Positions 1 through 11,644 of a stretch of 64,000 bases of DNA are shown here, one piece after another. The DNA is from Chondrosia reniformis. Lineage: Eukaryota > Porifera > Demospongiae > Chondrillida > Chondrillidae. Both the position numbers and the translations under genes were made by a program. The stretch's first letter is position 1, and each line of letters begins with the position of its first letter. Below the pieces are notes generated by a model. That model did not search any database. It was not told the DNA's origin and was given only the letters and a program-made list of their open reading frames with translations. Location: positions 5,024,501 through 5,088,500 of the forward strand of contig OX359200.1 in the NCBI GenBank assembly GCA_947172415.1, given 5' to 3'.

Positions 1-331
1 ACTGAGTTGTTTTCTTGTATCTTTCACTATCTCCTCAACTAATTCAACAAATGACTATTACGGATTAACAGGCAGTAAGTATCTGCTTAATGTAGTGTGC
101 ATCCATTTTGTTACTGTGTGTGTTCCAAGTGAAGTGCATAATGATAATGACATGTAGACCAGTAGACTGTAATGTTACACTTTATTGTACATGTCGTGAA
201 CATTGTTTGTATTCACTAAGTTGTTTTCTTGTATCTTTCACAATCTCCTCAACTAATTCAACAAATGAATATTATGGATTAACAGGCAGTAAGTATCTGC
301 TTAATGTAGTAGCATTCATCCATTTTTTTAC
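1..331 (+). repeat. Micro-exon repeat array A, left part
   Basis: Two units of the same ~215-218-bp repeat as the long array further right; the first is cut by the window edge. Each carries a pyrimidine-rich tract, CTAAT, ATTAACAG, a triplet and a donor-like GTAAGTAT. The triplets are GCA at 72-74 and GCA at 286-288. The array is broken at 331 by a Mutator-like element and resumes at 5597. Upstream units and the 5' exons of the gene lie outside the window. The splice-site reading is inference from the motifs. Confidence 0.75.
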
Positions 332-3300
332 GGGTGTCTGTATTCGCTGGACTAGACTAGTGGACTGGACTACTGGACTCCCATAATGTTATGCGAAAGT
401 GCAATTACGCATAATAATCATGTCATAAACGGTGGGTGTATGATGCAGATGGTTTTAACCTGTCTGTGGGTGGAAGCCCGGCAGGTTAGCCGCAGGGACT
501 TTCGGACTGTTTCTTGTCCAGCGACAGACATTAGAGGAAGCTTATAGATGCCGTCCAAGTGTCCCTGTGGCTAATGTTCGAACTCTTGCCATCCCAACAG
601 AGGCCCAATGGCAGCAACTAAAGCTACGTACCTAGCGCTTATCCCTAGAGTAGCATCCTCACCATGCTGTTGCAGAAAAAGATTATCCACTGCCATCTCC
701 TATTCCTATATATCGTTCGATATACGTTCCGTTCCGTATTTTTCCGTTCCTTTCCATTCCGCTCGTAACCGCTAGTTAGCAGCTGCATGGGGATCGGACT
801 GGCAGCAGCTGCCAAACAGCTGCATATTCATCACCAGTGTAGTGGGTCCGTCATTTGAGGATTGTAGAGAAGACTTGCTTGTGGTTACAAACAGAGGAGA
901 TCGAGTACAGAGACAGTGTGTGTTCAAGGATCACCCTTGAAAGTGCTCCCTGCAGCCAAGTTTCAGTGAGTATATATGCATCTAGCTATATATTATTATT
1001 ATTATTATTATGAGAGAACTGTAATCTGGATAGAAGGATCCTATCTAACACCATGCAGATAGCACTTTCAAGTGCAAACATGACACCATCCTACCATAGC
1101 TGAACTGCATAATAATTTACATCTTTTCATGCATTATGATATACCATATTCTTTGTAGTGATACAATAGTATTATTGGACAGTCCAAACCCTGACATCAA
1201 AGAGGAAGCAGTGTTTTTTGTCAAGGAAGAACCTGACTTCGATGAAAGTGAGTAAGCTACACTGCTATTGTACAATGCTTGCATGTGAGTGAGATATTGC
1301 CCAGACAAGACATGGCAATACAATAGGCAATTAGTTGCACAGTAGCATCTTGTCAGCACTCCATATAAATACACATCCGTTGTTTATATAGGTGCACATG
1401 GTACCGGCACTGTACGGAAGAAATTAAAGTTTATTGCTGACAGCCCTGAAGAAGATTCCCATCAGCCGGTGTACGAAATCCCTCCATCAAGGTATAGCAC
1501 AGAGCGAATCCTCCAAATTTTACTCTGTCCAGATGAAACAAGGATCTGCAAAGTGAAACCAACCTTGGTGACTCACAGTGCAACATATTTGGTTGATGTC
1601 CGCCAGCTCCAGAACATAGATGATATAAAGAAGGATGAGTTCGGCATATGGAACTACCCTGGGTCACACCCACAGCCATTTAAGGTATTTGATGAGGAGG
1701 ATGATGATATCATAATCGAAAAATGTGCTGAAGGTGCTACAGGAAGTAATGTAGTACTCCTGCGTTGGCTTTGGTGCACACATCCGTCAAATGTAGAGTT
1801 CAAACGGCTTATTTGTTTCTTGACAGGTACGAAGTATGCCCTGTATTGTGCGTATCCTTCCTCATTGCTTACTTACCATGTATCAGGAAAATTTCGCAAG
1901 GTTTAACGTTCGCGATTTTCCCAATATGTCCAAATTCACAAAATTTCACGTTGCAGAATCTTCTCCCGTATGTAATGAGTCGCAAAATTTAAACTGCAAA
2001 ATGTTCCATTTAGCACAAAAATGGAAAATTATCCCACTATACAGTATCACATGCAAGCTCTCTCTATATGTAGATGCATTGAATTGCCCACATCATCTTT
2101 GCTTGGTGGTATACCACTTCCCCCAAGGATTTATTCCTGCCCTTGTCAGTCACAGGAATGCTAAAGAGAAGAAGCCCTTCCACCCGACGTGGCCAGTACC
2201 CTAGATGAGATCAAGAGGGAAAGTAAGCATCAAGGTCCAAAGCAACAGTGATATGTCTGTCATCTACTGTGGGAGGAGTAGCCGGAGCTTCTGCACCAGG
2301 ACAGCTCCCACAGGATGAAATGCAAGTGACGAATGTGCGGCGAAATATGAAGGGCAAAAGAGAGAGGCAGCGGGCCAAATGCAGATGCAGATGATCTATT
2401 TGTAATCATGCAGCAGGCCTGCACCAAGGATCCATTGTCGAAATTTATTCACGCCATTCGAGCAACACCGGTCCTACCATTGTCATTGCTGCAAAGTGCC
2501 AGGTCAATGACATGGTTCACTTTAGCACCGGTTCTGAATTTGGAATAGTCACTGCAGACCCAACCTTCACCCTTGGGGACTTTGATGTGATTCCCATCAC
2601 ATATCGGCATCTTTTGCTGGAGACAAAGCAGAGCAAGAAAACACCTATGTTTTTGGGCCCAGTACTCATTCACTATCGGAAAACTATTGCCCCTTACCTA
2701 TATATTCTTTGCATCATCACTTGTTGGGATGTCTCCGCAGCTGGAAGGTGTCAGAGCATTTAGCACAGATGGAGAGGATACCCTAGCCAATGCACTGGCA
2801 CACGAGTTTGCACAGCGCTTGACAAAGCTGGCTGATTGCAATTAACATCCCAAGTGAGCTGCCACAAAAGATCCTTGAAGATATTTTTGACAGGAAGCTG
2901 GGCAGTGTGTTTGTGGAGGGCATTGTCGATGCCTCTGGAGTTACAGACTTCCAGAGCAAGCTTGAGGCAATTCTGCAGGCATGGCGAGACCTTAGCTTAC
3001 CCGGTGCAGCTGATTTAGAAAGATTCATTGAGTATTTTTCCACAAGGACAGCTGCTGTGATACGGGACACTATGCTACGCTCTATCAGGGAGGAATGTGG
3101 TTTGGGATGCCCTCCAGACATCTTCACTACCAACACCAGTGAGAGCATCAATGCTGTTCTTAAACGCAAAGTCAACTACAAATGAAACGAGCTTCCTGAC
3201 TTCATTGGCGAAGTGAAGGAGCTTGTTGATGAGCAACAGCGGGAAGTTGAGCATGCAATCATTGGCAGGGGCAAGCACCAGTTTAGAGAGGAGTGTAATT

Positions 3301-5596
3301 TTTTGGAAATTCAGGAGGGGAAGTGGTTCGCAATGAACCAGGAGCAGCGAAGAAAGCACATTGCGTGTGTCCACTCAGCAGTGGTATCAGATGCCAGTGG
3401 CAGCTCTGCACAACTTGTTCTGCCAACTTCTCCCCTGATTTTACCACCAACATCGAGTCAATGTGAGCAAGCCACCACTGGCAAGCCTGTACTGTCTGTT
3501 GACCTTGACAGTGCTGCTCAGTTTGTGAGCATTCCCTTCAAATGCCTAGAAGGCATATGGTGTAAAGCAGCAAAGCTCATCAGCACTGAGAATGGCATTG
3601 TACCCACACCTGGGCAAGACCCAACCACCAGAATGGTGCTAAGCTATAGTGGCCAGATGCCTCACTTGGTCACTCCCAAGAAAGGAGGAGACTTCGGCTG
3701 TGACTCCAGCTGTGCAAACTGGAAAGCAATGGGGATTTGCTCCCACTGTGTGGCAGTTGCAGACATCAACAGCAAGCTGATAGAGTTCCTGTCAAAGAAG
3801 ACAAAGAAAGGTAACACGACTAAACTGCTGACTACCAATATGCCAAGAGGCTGCAGAAGGAAGGGAGGAGTTGCACCACGGTCAAGGAAGCCATCACAGC
3901 CAGCTACAACATTGAGATGAGCGTGCCACATACCGATCCTGCAGGTACTGCAACCTTGGTTCCAACCCCACAACCAGTCATATGCCACCGACCCCCAGCT
4001 TTCTGCCTTCTCACATGCTACAGTTACCGGCATATGGTGCAGCAATGGTCCCCTATTCGTCATTTTATCACGATTCATTGCTTGGAGTAGGATACCCTGA
4101 ACCTCCTAGCCCATATTTGCCATACCAGCCACAGCCATTGTCACCTTTATCTCTGTATTACATTGCGGGTAACATCAGCACCTGCATTGGCTGCAAGAGG
4201 AAGTATCCAAAGACCCGGGTAGCAGAGGAAGATCTGTGCATCAAGCATGAAGAATGGCGGCAGTTTACGGCTCCAAGCAGCAGTACACCTCGGTCCAAAT
4301 TTGGTAATGCATATTACCATTGTAAGGTGGAGTGTGTGCGGATGCGGCACCCTCGCTTCCAGCCACAAGAGCTGCAAGTACCACCAGAGGTGGCGGAGAA
4401 CCTTTCACCTCAACAGAAACAGTACTTGCTCACTGTGTTTAGCTTGGCAATTTAGGGATACCTACATGTATGCTACGTTAGGTACTTTTATTAGGGATAC
4501 TCTGTTTTGCTGATTACTCGCAAGTGGCTACCACTGATGCTAGAGATGGTTAAACTAGTACGCACTATACACAAGCACAACCAACCAATACAAAGTCATT
4601 ACGTACATACCGTCACAGAAGTCACCACACTCTTCTGTTCTCCATGACAAAATGTTACAGCGAATACAGAAACCCCAGGGTTGCTGACTTTTATGCACCA
4701 CGGTGCAGATGGGTAAACTAACTAATACGCAAACATGAAAATAGTATATCTTCAAATTCTTCAATAATCCCATTTTTTGCCGGGGATGCTCCTATTTAAG
4801 TGACTATGTATGCACTGTGACTATCATTATTTGAGTGGTTCATCTTTGGTCTTTTGAGCATCTCTATCTAGACACTCAGAAGACCCAAGATGAACCACTA
4901 CAATGTGCAGTTATATAGAATGAACGCTTTATCATCCTATATAATCACTATCATAAATTTGAATCAGTTTACTTAACATCACGTGACTTGTACAGTATAT
5001 ACTGTAGTTTCACTCTAGCTGCATATGTACACATGCCTAGGTCATGTGCACACACAGAGATGGTGTACTGTACTAAAGTAGATCTAGAAACCGTGCTAAA
5101 GACCAACATATAATAAGGAATCTTAATATAAAGATAACATTTAAACTTTATACTTTTTGAGGTGCTCTGAATATGAAGTTGGTCTTTAGCACAGGTTAAA
5201 GATCTACTCTTGGATAGAATGTGTGATCAACAAATTTAAAGGCTATAATATGTACGAATGGGTGTGCGTAGCTACTAATATACAAATTGGAAAGTCACAC
5301 GGCAAAAGGAATTGTACTTCATCTGGTGATATAGTGCTCTCAGTGCGTCAGAGTATATAAGGAATTTGGTGCGTCAGAGTAAGTGTCAGCAACCCCGAAA
5401 CCCCAAATACAGTGCCTCATCAGCCCTTGTTGTCCGCATCGTCTTTGTAACTAATGTGAACAACAAATTGAACTAAAAGAAACCAGCACGATCTTTTCGC
5501 AAAATAAGATGGCGGACACCGATCATGATGTCATAATTGCACTTTCGCAAAACATTATGGGAGTCCAGTAGTCCAGTCCAGCAAATACAGACACCC
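332..5596 (+). mobile_element. Mutator-like (MULE) DNA transposon, defective
   Basis: A 5.27-kb element interrupts the repeat array. Its ends are inverted copies of roughly 60-70 bp: 332-405 begins GGGTGTCTGTATT and 5530-5596 ends AATACAGACACCC, both including a 'gactggactactgga' type stretch. The 9-bp flanks (323-331 and 5597-5605) match at 7 of 9 positions, which fits the 8-9-bp target duplication of MULEs. Inside lies a broken transposase gene (1159-4455). The rest (406-1158 and 4456-5529) is non-coding. It holds short inverted repeats at 4841-4902 (GTGGTTCATCTT with its complement) and at 5075-5210. Confidence 0.85.
1159..4455 (+). pseudogene. MULE transposase gene, frameshifted and with stops
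   Basis: The transposase of the surrounding element. An exon at 1159-1247 joins in frame to 1392-1826 through a GTGAGT donor and an AG acceptor. Later pieces lie in different frames. 2512-2730 has the conserved DPTFxLGxFDVxPITY core. 2745-2840 has a TDGE-type catalytic segment after a frameshift. 2870-3184 ends at a TGA at 3182-3184 inside an otherwise continuous stretch. 3185-3920 holds a SWIM-like zinc motif (CxxxC, then CSHCVAVA near 3700-3760). 3982-4455 is a C-terminal zinc-binding module with CIGC and HPRFQP. At least one frameshift and one stop make it non-functional. The family call rests on recognised motifs, not a search. Confidence 0.78.
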
Positions 5597-6290
5597 ACTT
5601 TTTACTGTGTGTGCTCCAAGTGAAGTGTATAATGATAATGATATGTAGACCATTAAATTGTAGACTTTAATATAACACTTTATTGTCGTGAACATTGTTT
5701 GTATTGACTGAGTTGTTTTTTTTGTATCTTTCACTATTTCTTCAACAAATGATTATTATGGATTAACAGCTGGTGAGTATCTGCTTAATGTAGTAGCGTA
5801 CATCCATTTTGTTACTGTGTGTGTTCCAAGTGAAGCGTATAATGATAATGACATGTATATATAGACCATTAAATTTTAGACTTTAATAAAATGTGACACT
5901 TGATTGTCATGAACATTGTTTGTATTGATTAAGTTGTTTTCTTGTATCTTTCACTATCTCCTCAACTAATTCAACAAATGAATATTATGAATTAACAGTG
6001 GGTGAGTATCTGCTTAATGTAGTAGCGTGCATCCATTTTGTTTCTGTGTGTGTTCCAAGTGAAGTGTATAAATTACATGTGGACCAGTAGACAGAAATGT
6101 AATACTTTATTGTCATGAACATTGGTTGTATTGACTGAGATGTTTTCTTGTATCTTTCACTATCTCCCCACTAATTCAACAAATGTATGAATATTATGGA
6201 TTAACAGAGAGTGAGTATCTGCTTAATGTACGTGGTAGTGTACATCCATTTGTTACTTTGTCCTAAATTGTTTATGTATGTTTTATTTAG
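5597..6290 (+). repeat. Micro-exon repeat array A, right part
   Basis: Three more units after the MULE insertion, with triplets CTG (5770-5772), TGG (5999-6001) and AGA (6208-6210). Each triplet lies between ATTAACAG and GTGAGTATCTGC. The last unit is shortened to an ~80-bp 'intron' that ends in a pyrimidine-rich acceptor TTTTATTTAG at 6281-6290. That acceptor opens the first ordinary exon of the death-domain gene. This links the repeat array physically and in orientation to a protein-coding gene. Confidence 0.8.
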
Positions 6291-8285
6291 GAAAGAAATT
6301 TATCACAACAAAGCAATGATAGTTGTTCCAATGATATGTCTATGAAATTAAGTGCAATTGAGTTGAGTAGTAATGCAAATTTGTATATAATTGAAGCCAT
6401 ATCTATATTTATAATGTACAAGTAGAAGAGATATAGAATATATAATATGTTATACTTAAATTGCTACTATATGGTTTGTTTGTATTTTGTAGGATGAGAG
6501 GGATAAGTACTTGTCTGAAAAACGTAGCCTTGAAACCAAACTGAAAAAACTGGAAGTAACACTTAATTTGGAATTGAAGGCAGTATATATAGTTCCAAAT
6601 TTACCATCCCTACTATGCATATATGCAGCTTCATTTTTGAAATGTTTATATTGGAGCTATCTGCAATTATTGCTGAAGAAGACCTTAGGGTCGAAGCGTT
6701 CAATCTAGCTCAATTTTTGTTACAGATAGCTCCAATACATTTATCTATCATAATGAACGCAACTAAAATTATTCCCTATCACTTCATGCAGTTACATGTA
6801 TAGAAGTGAATTAAGAAATATTTCATAATACTTGTATTGCTGTTTGTATTTTAGGATGAGAGGGATAGGTATATGTCAAAAGCTAAAGTTTTAGAGTCAA
6901 AAAATGGTGACCTTAAAGTTCAGTTGCAAAGTCTTAACCATAAAGTTAAATCTGAAGAGGATGATTTGAAGAAAAAACAGGTAATTTATCTGTAACTGTA
7001 ACAAAAAATATAGCTAGAAATATATAAGGATGGTGTTCTAGAGTATTGAAACAAGACAGTGATCTTAAGCTTGTGATAAGGCTAACCATATATACAGAAA
7101 TGACATGCTAAATTCAATTAAGCACACACATCATTTCTGAGATGAAGTACATCATCCCTATTTCAGCTACATGATTCACCTAAACATAGAAGTGATGTGT
7201 ATGGTTACAGTCACTTAAAGTAAAATAATAAAACATTATATACAAACATGATATTAGAAATATGAATGGCAGTATTGTACCAGTGACTAGTACATCTGCA
7301 AAAAGTATTGAAACAAGACATGATAAGGCTAATCATCCAGAAGTTGCATATATACAGAAATTTAATTAACTTAAACATACACTTCTCTGTTTGGGCGTAC
7401 CAAGCTGAAGTAGGAATGGTGCACCCAAATGCAGAAGTGTATGGTTAAGTTAGTTAAACTGTGAGACCAGAAAGTGAGATGTACATATTTCTCTATATAC
7501 AAGCAGTGGATCAGAAATTAATTAAGCATATGTACTTACTTAATATATTTTTTTATATCCTAGGAAGTAATTGAAATGTTAAAAAGTGAAAAGGAAAAAC
7601 TAAGTGATGAGTTGATCAAATCCAGAGTTGAATTAAAAGTATTTTAAGCACTATTAAGATTTGGTATATATATGGACTTGTTTATGTAGCAGTTTTACTT
7701 TTAGGATAAGACTGATGAGGCAAGCAAAAGACTTGAGGCCATGGTAAAGGAAAGAGCTGTTTTAGAGGAGAGAAATAAAAGCTTCCAAGCTAAATATCCA
7801 CTAAAAATGATGGAACGTATGTCAACATTTAAGTTGGGCCTTCTTGTTGTAATGTTGATTGGATATATACTGTACATGCATAGTACAGTACTTTGACTTA
7901 CTCAATGTTTATGAACTTATGTTTTTTTTTTTAATTGAAGAGCAAAGCGAACAACAGAACATTGAAACACACTTGAGGTATTCAACAGTACAACCTAATT
8001 GTCAAGATATTGTTATTACAATGTACGTACAGTGGACATATACTTATCATAGAGTACGGTAGTACTCTATAAGTAGGGATGGCCGAAAAAAAACATGGCC
8101 GCCCTATTCAATGTATTATCAATTAACACCTCATAAATCAACAACGTTCAGATTTTCGGTTGCATTTGTGTGTTTGCAGTCGTTTTTGCATGCTTTTCTA
8201 AACGCCAAAACATGTTACGATGCTCTACAACCTTCGCAAAGTGGTTAAACCGAAATAGGCCAAATTCTGCAATTCCTCATTTTTT

Positions 8286-8316
<31 letters not shown>

Positions 8317-9504
8317 TTCTTCTTTTTTCAAATGAGCTAGCGCTAACATGCGAACTTACGCAGGTACATACAAATACTAAATCGTCATGAATGTTTCCGA
8401 ACTAGGGAATAGGCTACCCTAGATTTCAACGCGCTCCAACCGAAGCGTGTTACTTTTGAAAGTGCCCAATTTAGGGCCTCTTTGAACGCCATTTTTTAAT
8501 TAAGTTTCAAATTCTCTGTATATAAAATAAGTAACCCGAATGAGTAATATTTGTGGTACTGCCGTTACCCGCGATCGAATTTTTTAGTCGCTTTGCAGGG
8601 CCTATATACAGTCGTATTCTTAACGATTATGGACCCTTTAATATCCTAAACTGAATGTTAAAGAACGGTAGAAAACATCTTATCAAATTTGGGATCTTTT
8701 CGGACGCCATTTTTTAATTTAGAGCTCTCTATTATATCGTCTATTCTGCTACTTTATTTCGAGTTTTCGCCAAGAAAACTTTTAAAACAAATATTAACAA
8801 GAAAAAAGGAGCAATACAAGTTAAATAAAAACATTCAAAAATGAAGTTAAAAGTAGGGATGGCACTATAACAGTGATTGGCACATCTAGAAAAAGTAACG
8901 AAACAAGAAAGTGATCATATGGTAAGGCTAACATTGCAGAAGTGGCATACTGAAACTTAACTATACACATCACTTCTATGTTTGGGCGCATCGATCCCTA
9001 CTTCTAGTATATCCATGATGCGCCCAAACATAGAAGTGATGTGTATAGTTAAGTTTCAGTATGCCACTTCTGCAATGTTAGCCTTACCATATGATCACTT
9101 TCTTGTTTCGTTACTTTTTCTAGATGTGCCAATCACTGTTATAGTGCCATCCCTACTTTTAACTTCATTTTTGAATGTTTTTATTTAACTTTAATAATAG
9201 TACTCCCTTCAGAGATAAGGACCACCTATCAGTCCTGCAAACAGTTGTGGTTGACCGGGTATCACACAAGTGGAGAGGGATTGCTACCTTTCTCAAGTTC
9301 TCCATAAATAAAATGGACTCCATTGAACATGAGGTAGGCAAGGATAAGAAAGATACATGTCTTAGGATGTTCAGTGAATGGCTGAAGAATGCCAAAGAAA
9401 CTGGAGACTTGCCAAGGACACTTCGAAGCATTTGTGAAGCTCTTAATGATCGTGATGAGAAACAAGTAGCCGATGAACTAGTGGTGGCAATACAAAATGC
9501 TTGA
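6291..9504 (+). CDS. Coiled-coil and death-domain protein, 3' part (gene A)
   Basis: Exons (all +): 6291-6335, 6493-6582, 6855-6980, 7564-7638, 7705-7816, 7941-7977, 9213-9504. From 6493 on, every junction has AG/GT sites and phases agree (0,0,0,1,2). The first five exons encode a charged coiled coil that starts ERNLSQQS; two successive exons both begin DERD(K/R)Y, so an exon duplicated. The last exon, about 97 residues, is a death domain: W at the HKWRG position, then MFSEWLKNAKETGDLPRTL and a closing ADELVVAI helix. Death domains recruit partner death domains in cell-death and innate-immune signalling. The start is outside the window, beyond the repeat array. Odd: the 6335 donor reads ATGTCT, whereas the paralogous exon at 53489 has GTGTCA, so that exon may be skipped or mis-spliced. 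The ligand and partners are unknown. Confidence 0.8.
7020..7470. repeat. Two decayed foldback elements in an intron
   Basis: 7020-7225 and 7260-7470 are each imperfect inverted repeats. They share segments with the perfect palindrome at 8821-9188 (ATTGAAACAAGACA, GATAAGGCTAA, and ACTTCT next to TTTGGGCG). They look like older members of the same non-autonomous family, inserted in the intron between 6980 and 7564. Confidence 0.55.
8051..8820. mobile_element. MITE-like insertion with GAGTACGGTAGTACTC end
   Basis: Intronic, non-coding. It opens with the short palindromic end AGAGTACGGTAGTACTCT followed by GTAGGGATGG. The same end occurs at 53510 and, inverted, at 40985-41009. It contains a CTT microsatellite at 8286-8332, as do its relatives (GAA or CTTCAT runs at 40760-40795 and 53730-53762). 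The right boundary is not clear because the palindrome at 8821 adjoins it. Confidence 0.5.
8821..9188. repeat. Perfect 172-bp palindrome (foldback element)
   Basis: 8821-8992 and 9017-9188 are exact reverse complements as far as I can check by eye, separated by a 24-base loop. It lies in the last intron of the death-domain gene, ending 24 bases before the acceptor at 9211-9212. A transcript would fold into a long perfect hairpin. The arms contain GTAGGGATGGCAC, shared with other insertions in the window. Confidence 0.9.
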
Positions 9505-10203
9505 AGCAACTTGCACAAAACTGGTAAAAATAATTTAGAAAGCTGTTTCTTTCTTAGCTTGTAACTAAGACTTAGTACGTACATATATAGCCACATACAT
9601 ATCAGTGGCGTAGGAAGCATATGAAAAGTGGGGAGGCCATGCACGACAGGGCTGCACTTAAAACGCGCACAAGTCTGTCAAGATTGAAGCAGTGACCCGT
9701 GGAAGACATGTTCTCATTTGAACAAAATGGCATTGGCAAATTCAAGCCGCAATTGATGCCTTTTTGTGACAGTAGAAAATGCTTGACATTTAGTAATTAA
9801 ATAAATTGAATTCAAACACATTAGCTTATGCCTTATCCAGATATCTCATATATATATAACAATCTGATTAACCCCAACCATACATTTCCTGAAAAATGGC
9901 CCATAACAACAATAAGGCCAAATTTATGGGTTGAAATAAGCTTTATAAGATCAGAATCTTGAATAAATTTCCTACTTATTGAATTGCGACATTACGTAAC
10001 TATGGAAACTGAGCGATTATGCAACTGTTAAATATAGAAAATGGCTGAAAAAAAACAAGCAATAATTTTTTTATAGATCAGTAGAAGCTTGTAATGTTAC
10101 AAATTTTGTTGTAAATTGTTAGCTTAACTCTATATAGATCGAAAATATACGGGTGAATGTGACTAGATTGAAGGTAGGATTTGCACAAAACTAAAAAAAT
10201 CAG
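9505..10203 (+). other. 3' untranslated and intergenic region of gene A
   Basis: No gene seen. 9527-9580 (GAAAGCTGTTTC and on) and 9765-9800 (CAGTAGAAAATGCTTGACATTTAG) recur after the other two death-domain gene copies at 22530-22615 and 57500-57600. They mark the conserved 3' UTR. The stretch 9600-9765 between them is an insertion absent from the other copies. Confidence 0.6.
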
Positions 10204-10512
10204 TTAACTACATTCATTACTACTCCAAATGAGATCCTCGAGCAGAGAAAGCAGCTCAGTGCCACATGGTACAGTTCTCAATATGTAGGTTAGCTTGTGC
10301 TTGAAACTGTGAACAAAGCCGCAGTAAGCAGCTGCAGCATGAGGCTCTGAAGTTGCAATCTTGGTGAGGTTTGACAGTTCGATCAGCCATTCATATTTGT
10401 TACATTCATTACTAGGAATCTGTTTAACTTCACTAGAACTACTTTCACTGGAAGTGTTACTGCTTTCCCAAAGTAAGTCACTCCTTTCTAGCTGAATATT
10501 GAATATCAGCAT
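10204..10512 (-). pseudogene. Retroelement polyprotein fragment
   Basis: A 102-residue minus-strand reading frame containing a segment of the type IATSEPHAAAAYCGFVH followed by LTYILRTVP and a LLSLLED ending. I recognise this pattern from reverse-transcriptase-bearing elements of sponges and cnidarians, from memory rather than a search. It has no neighbouring domains, so it is a fragment. It sits between the death-domain gene and Bax inhibitor-1. Confidence 0.4.
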
Positions 10513-10739
10513 TCATTAATATTGGTATATATATTAAGCGTAACTTTATCTAAGGAAGGTGATTTCTCAGTTTCTTGGGCATTATCGTCGCTTAAATCGA
10601 AAGCAAAACTTTCATTCAAATCGTTTCTAGTCAAATCGTCCGTATCAAAGTTCATTTCTCAAGCGAAATAAGTGAGAACATCACAGGAATTTAAGACTAC
10701 GCGAGCGGCCATTTTATTGTTATATCGCAAATAATGAGC

Positions 10740-10812
10740 GGCCATTTTTTCATTTCGTTTTGACGTATTACAAGTAACCGACCAATCAAATCGCCAACCG
10801 TGTTGATTAAAA
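10740..10812 (+). promoter_or_regulatory. Putative Bax inhibitor-1 promoter, copy A
   Basis: Directly upstream of the ATG at 10813 lies a block shared by all three Bax inhibitor-1 copies: TGACGT (CRE/ATF-like), then AAGTAACCGACCAATCAAATC with a CCAAT box, then GTGTTGATT. The same block is at 22728-22782, with a full TGACGTCA, and at 57650-57704. Conservation across copies supports a regulatory role; factor binding is inference. Confidence 0.5.
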
Positions 10813-11644
10813 ATGGAGAGACTCTCGGGAAGATGTAGGAACAATGCCTTTTCCGCTAAAGCCCTTCTGGACTTTACCAGTCTGTGAGTTAGAGAAATCG
10901 TATGCATGTAGCAATAATTGACTTCCTATGTATTCTGTAAGATAACATAGCATGAGTTTTAATTTTACATTTTATGAGCATATTATTTTGTATGATGATA
11001 GTTACCTCATAGTGCTATTGTTAAAGTATTAAACTAACTATACGTATATATCACTGCAAAATATATCATTTATATGGGCCACTTAAACATGACCTAAATA
11101 TAACTTAAATTCAAATTTACTAAATTTAGGGTCCCATCTTAAATATCATATTTACTCTACATTTAGGATGCCTTTTATATTTAGTAATGATTCACTTTAA
11201 GTATTTCTTTAAAGACAACTTAAATCAATCCTAAAATTTGAAACCTTAAAGTTAACTTAAATGTGTTGTAAAGTCAATAAACCTATCAACAATATAAACT
11301 GGACTTAATGATATCTTAAATTCCTTAAAGTTCCATGATTAAAGGTGTCTTAAAGTTAAACTATTTATGACTTAAAATGCATGTATTAAAAATGTCATGC
11401 ATATACATGCATGAATGCATGTGTATATGAATTTAGCATGCACACGTATATGAAACAATATCTGATCATGATCCAATAAAGACAAATAACATTCTTAAAA
11501 TGTATATACACAGATATACATATATAGAGTTTTAAATCAACTACATGCATGCACTGCTAATTAATGTTACACAGTACTTAGTCTAGTATTGTACTTTGTT
11601 TAGGAAAAGTTATACATGCAGAGAGGCTGCACATCCATGGAGTC

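Noticed and set aside
9165..9644. 159-residue minus-strand frame over the death-domain exon
   Set aside because: It is the shadow of the death-domain exon and repeats at the copy B exon; no splice or domain support.
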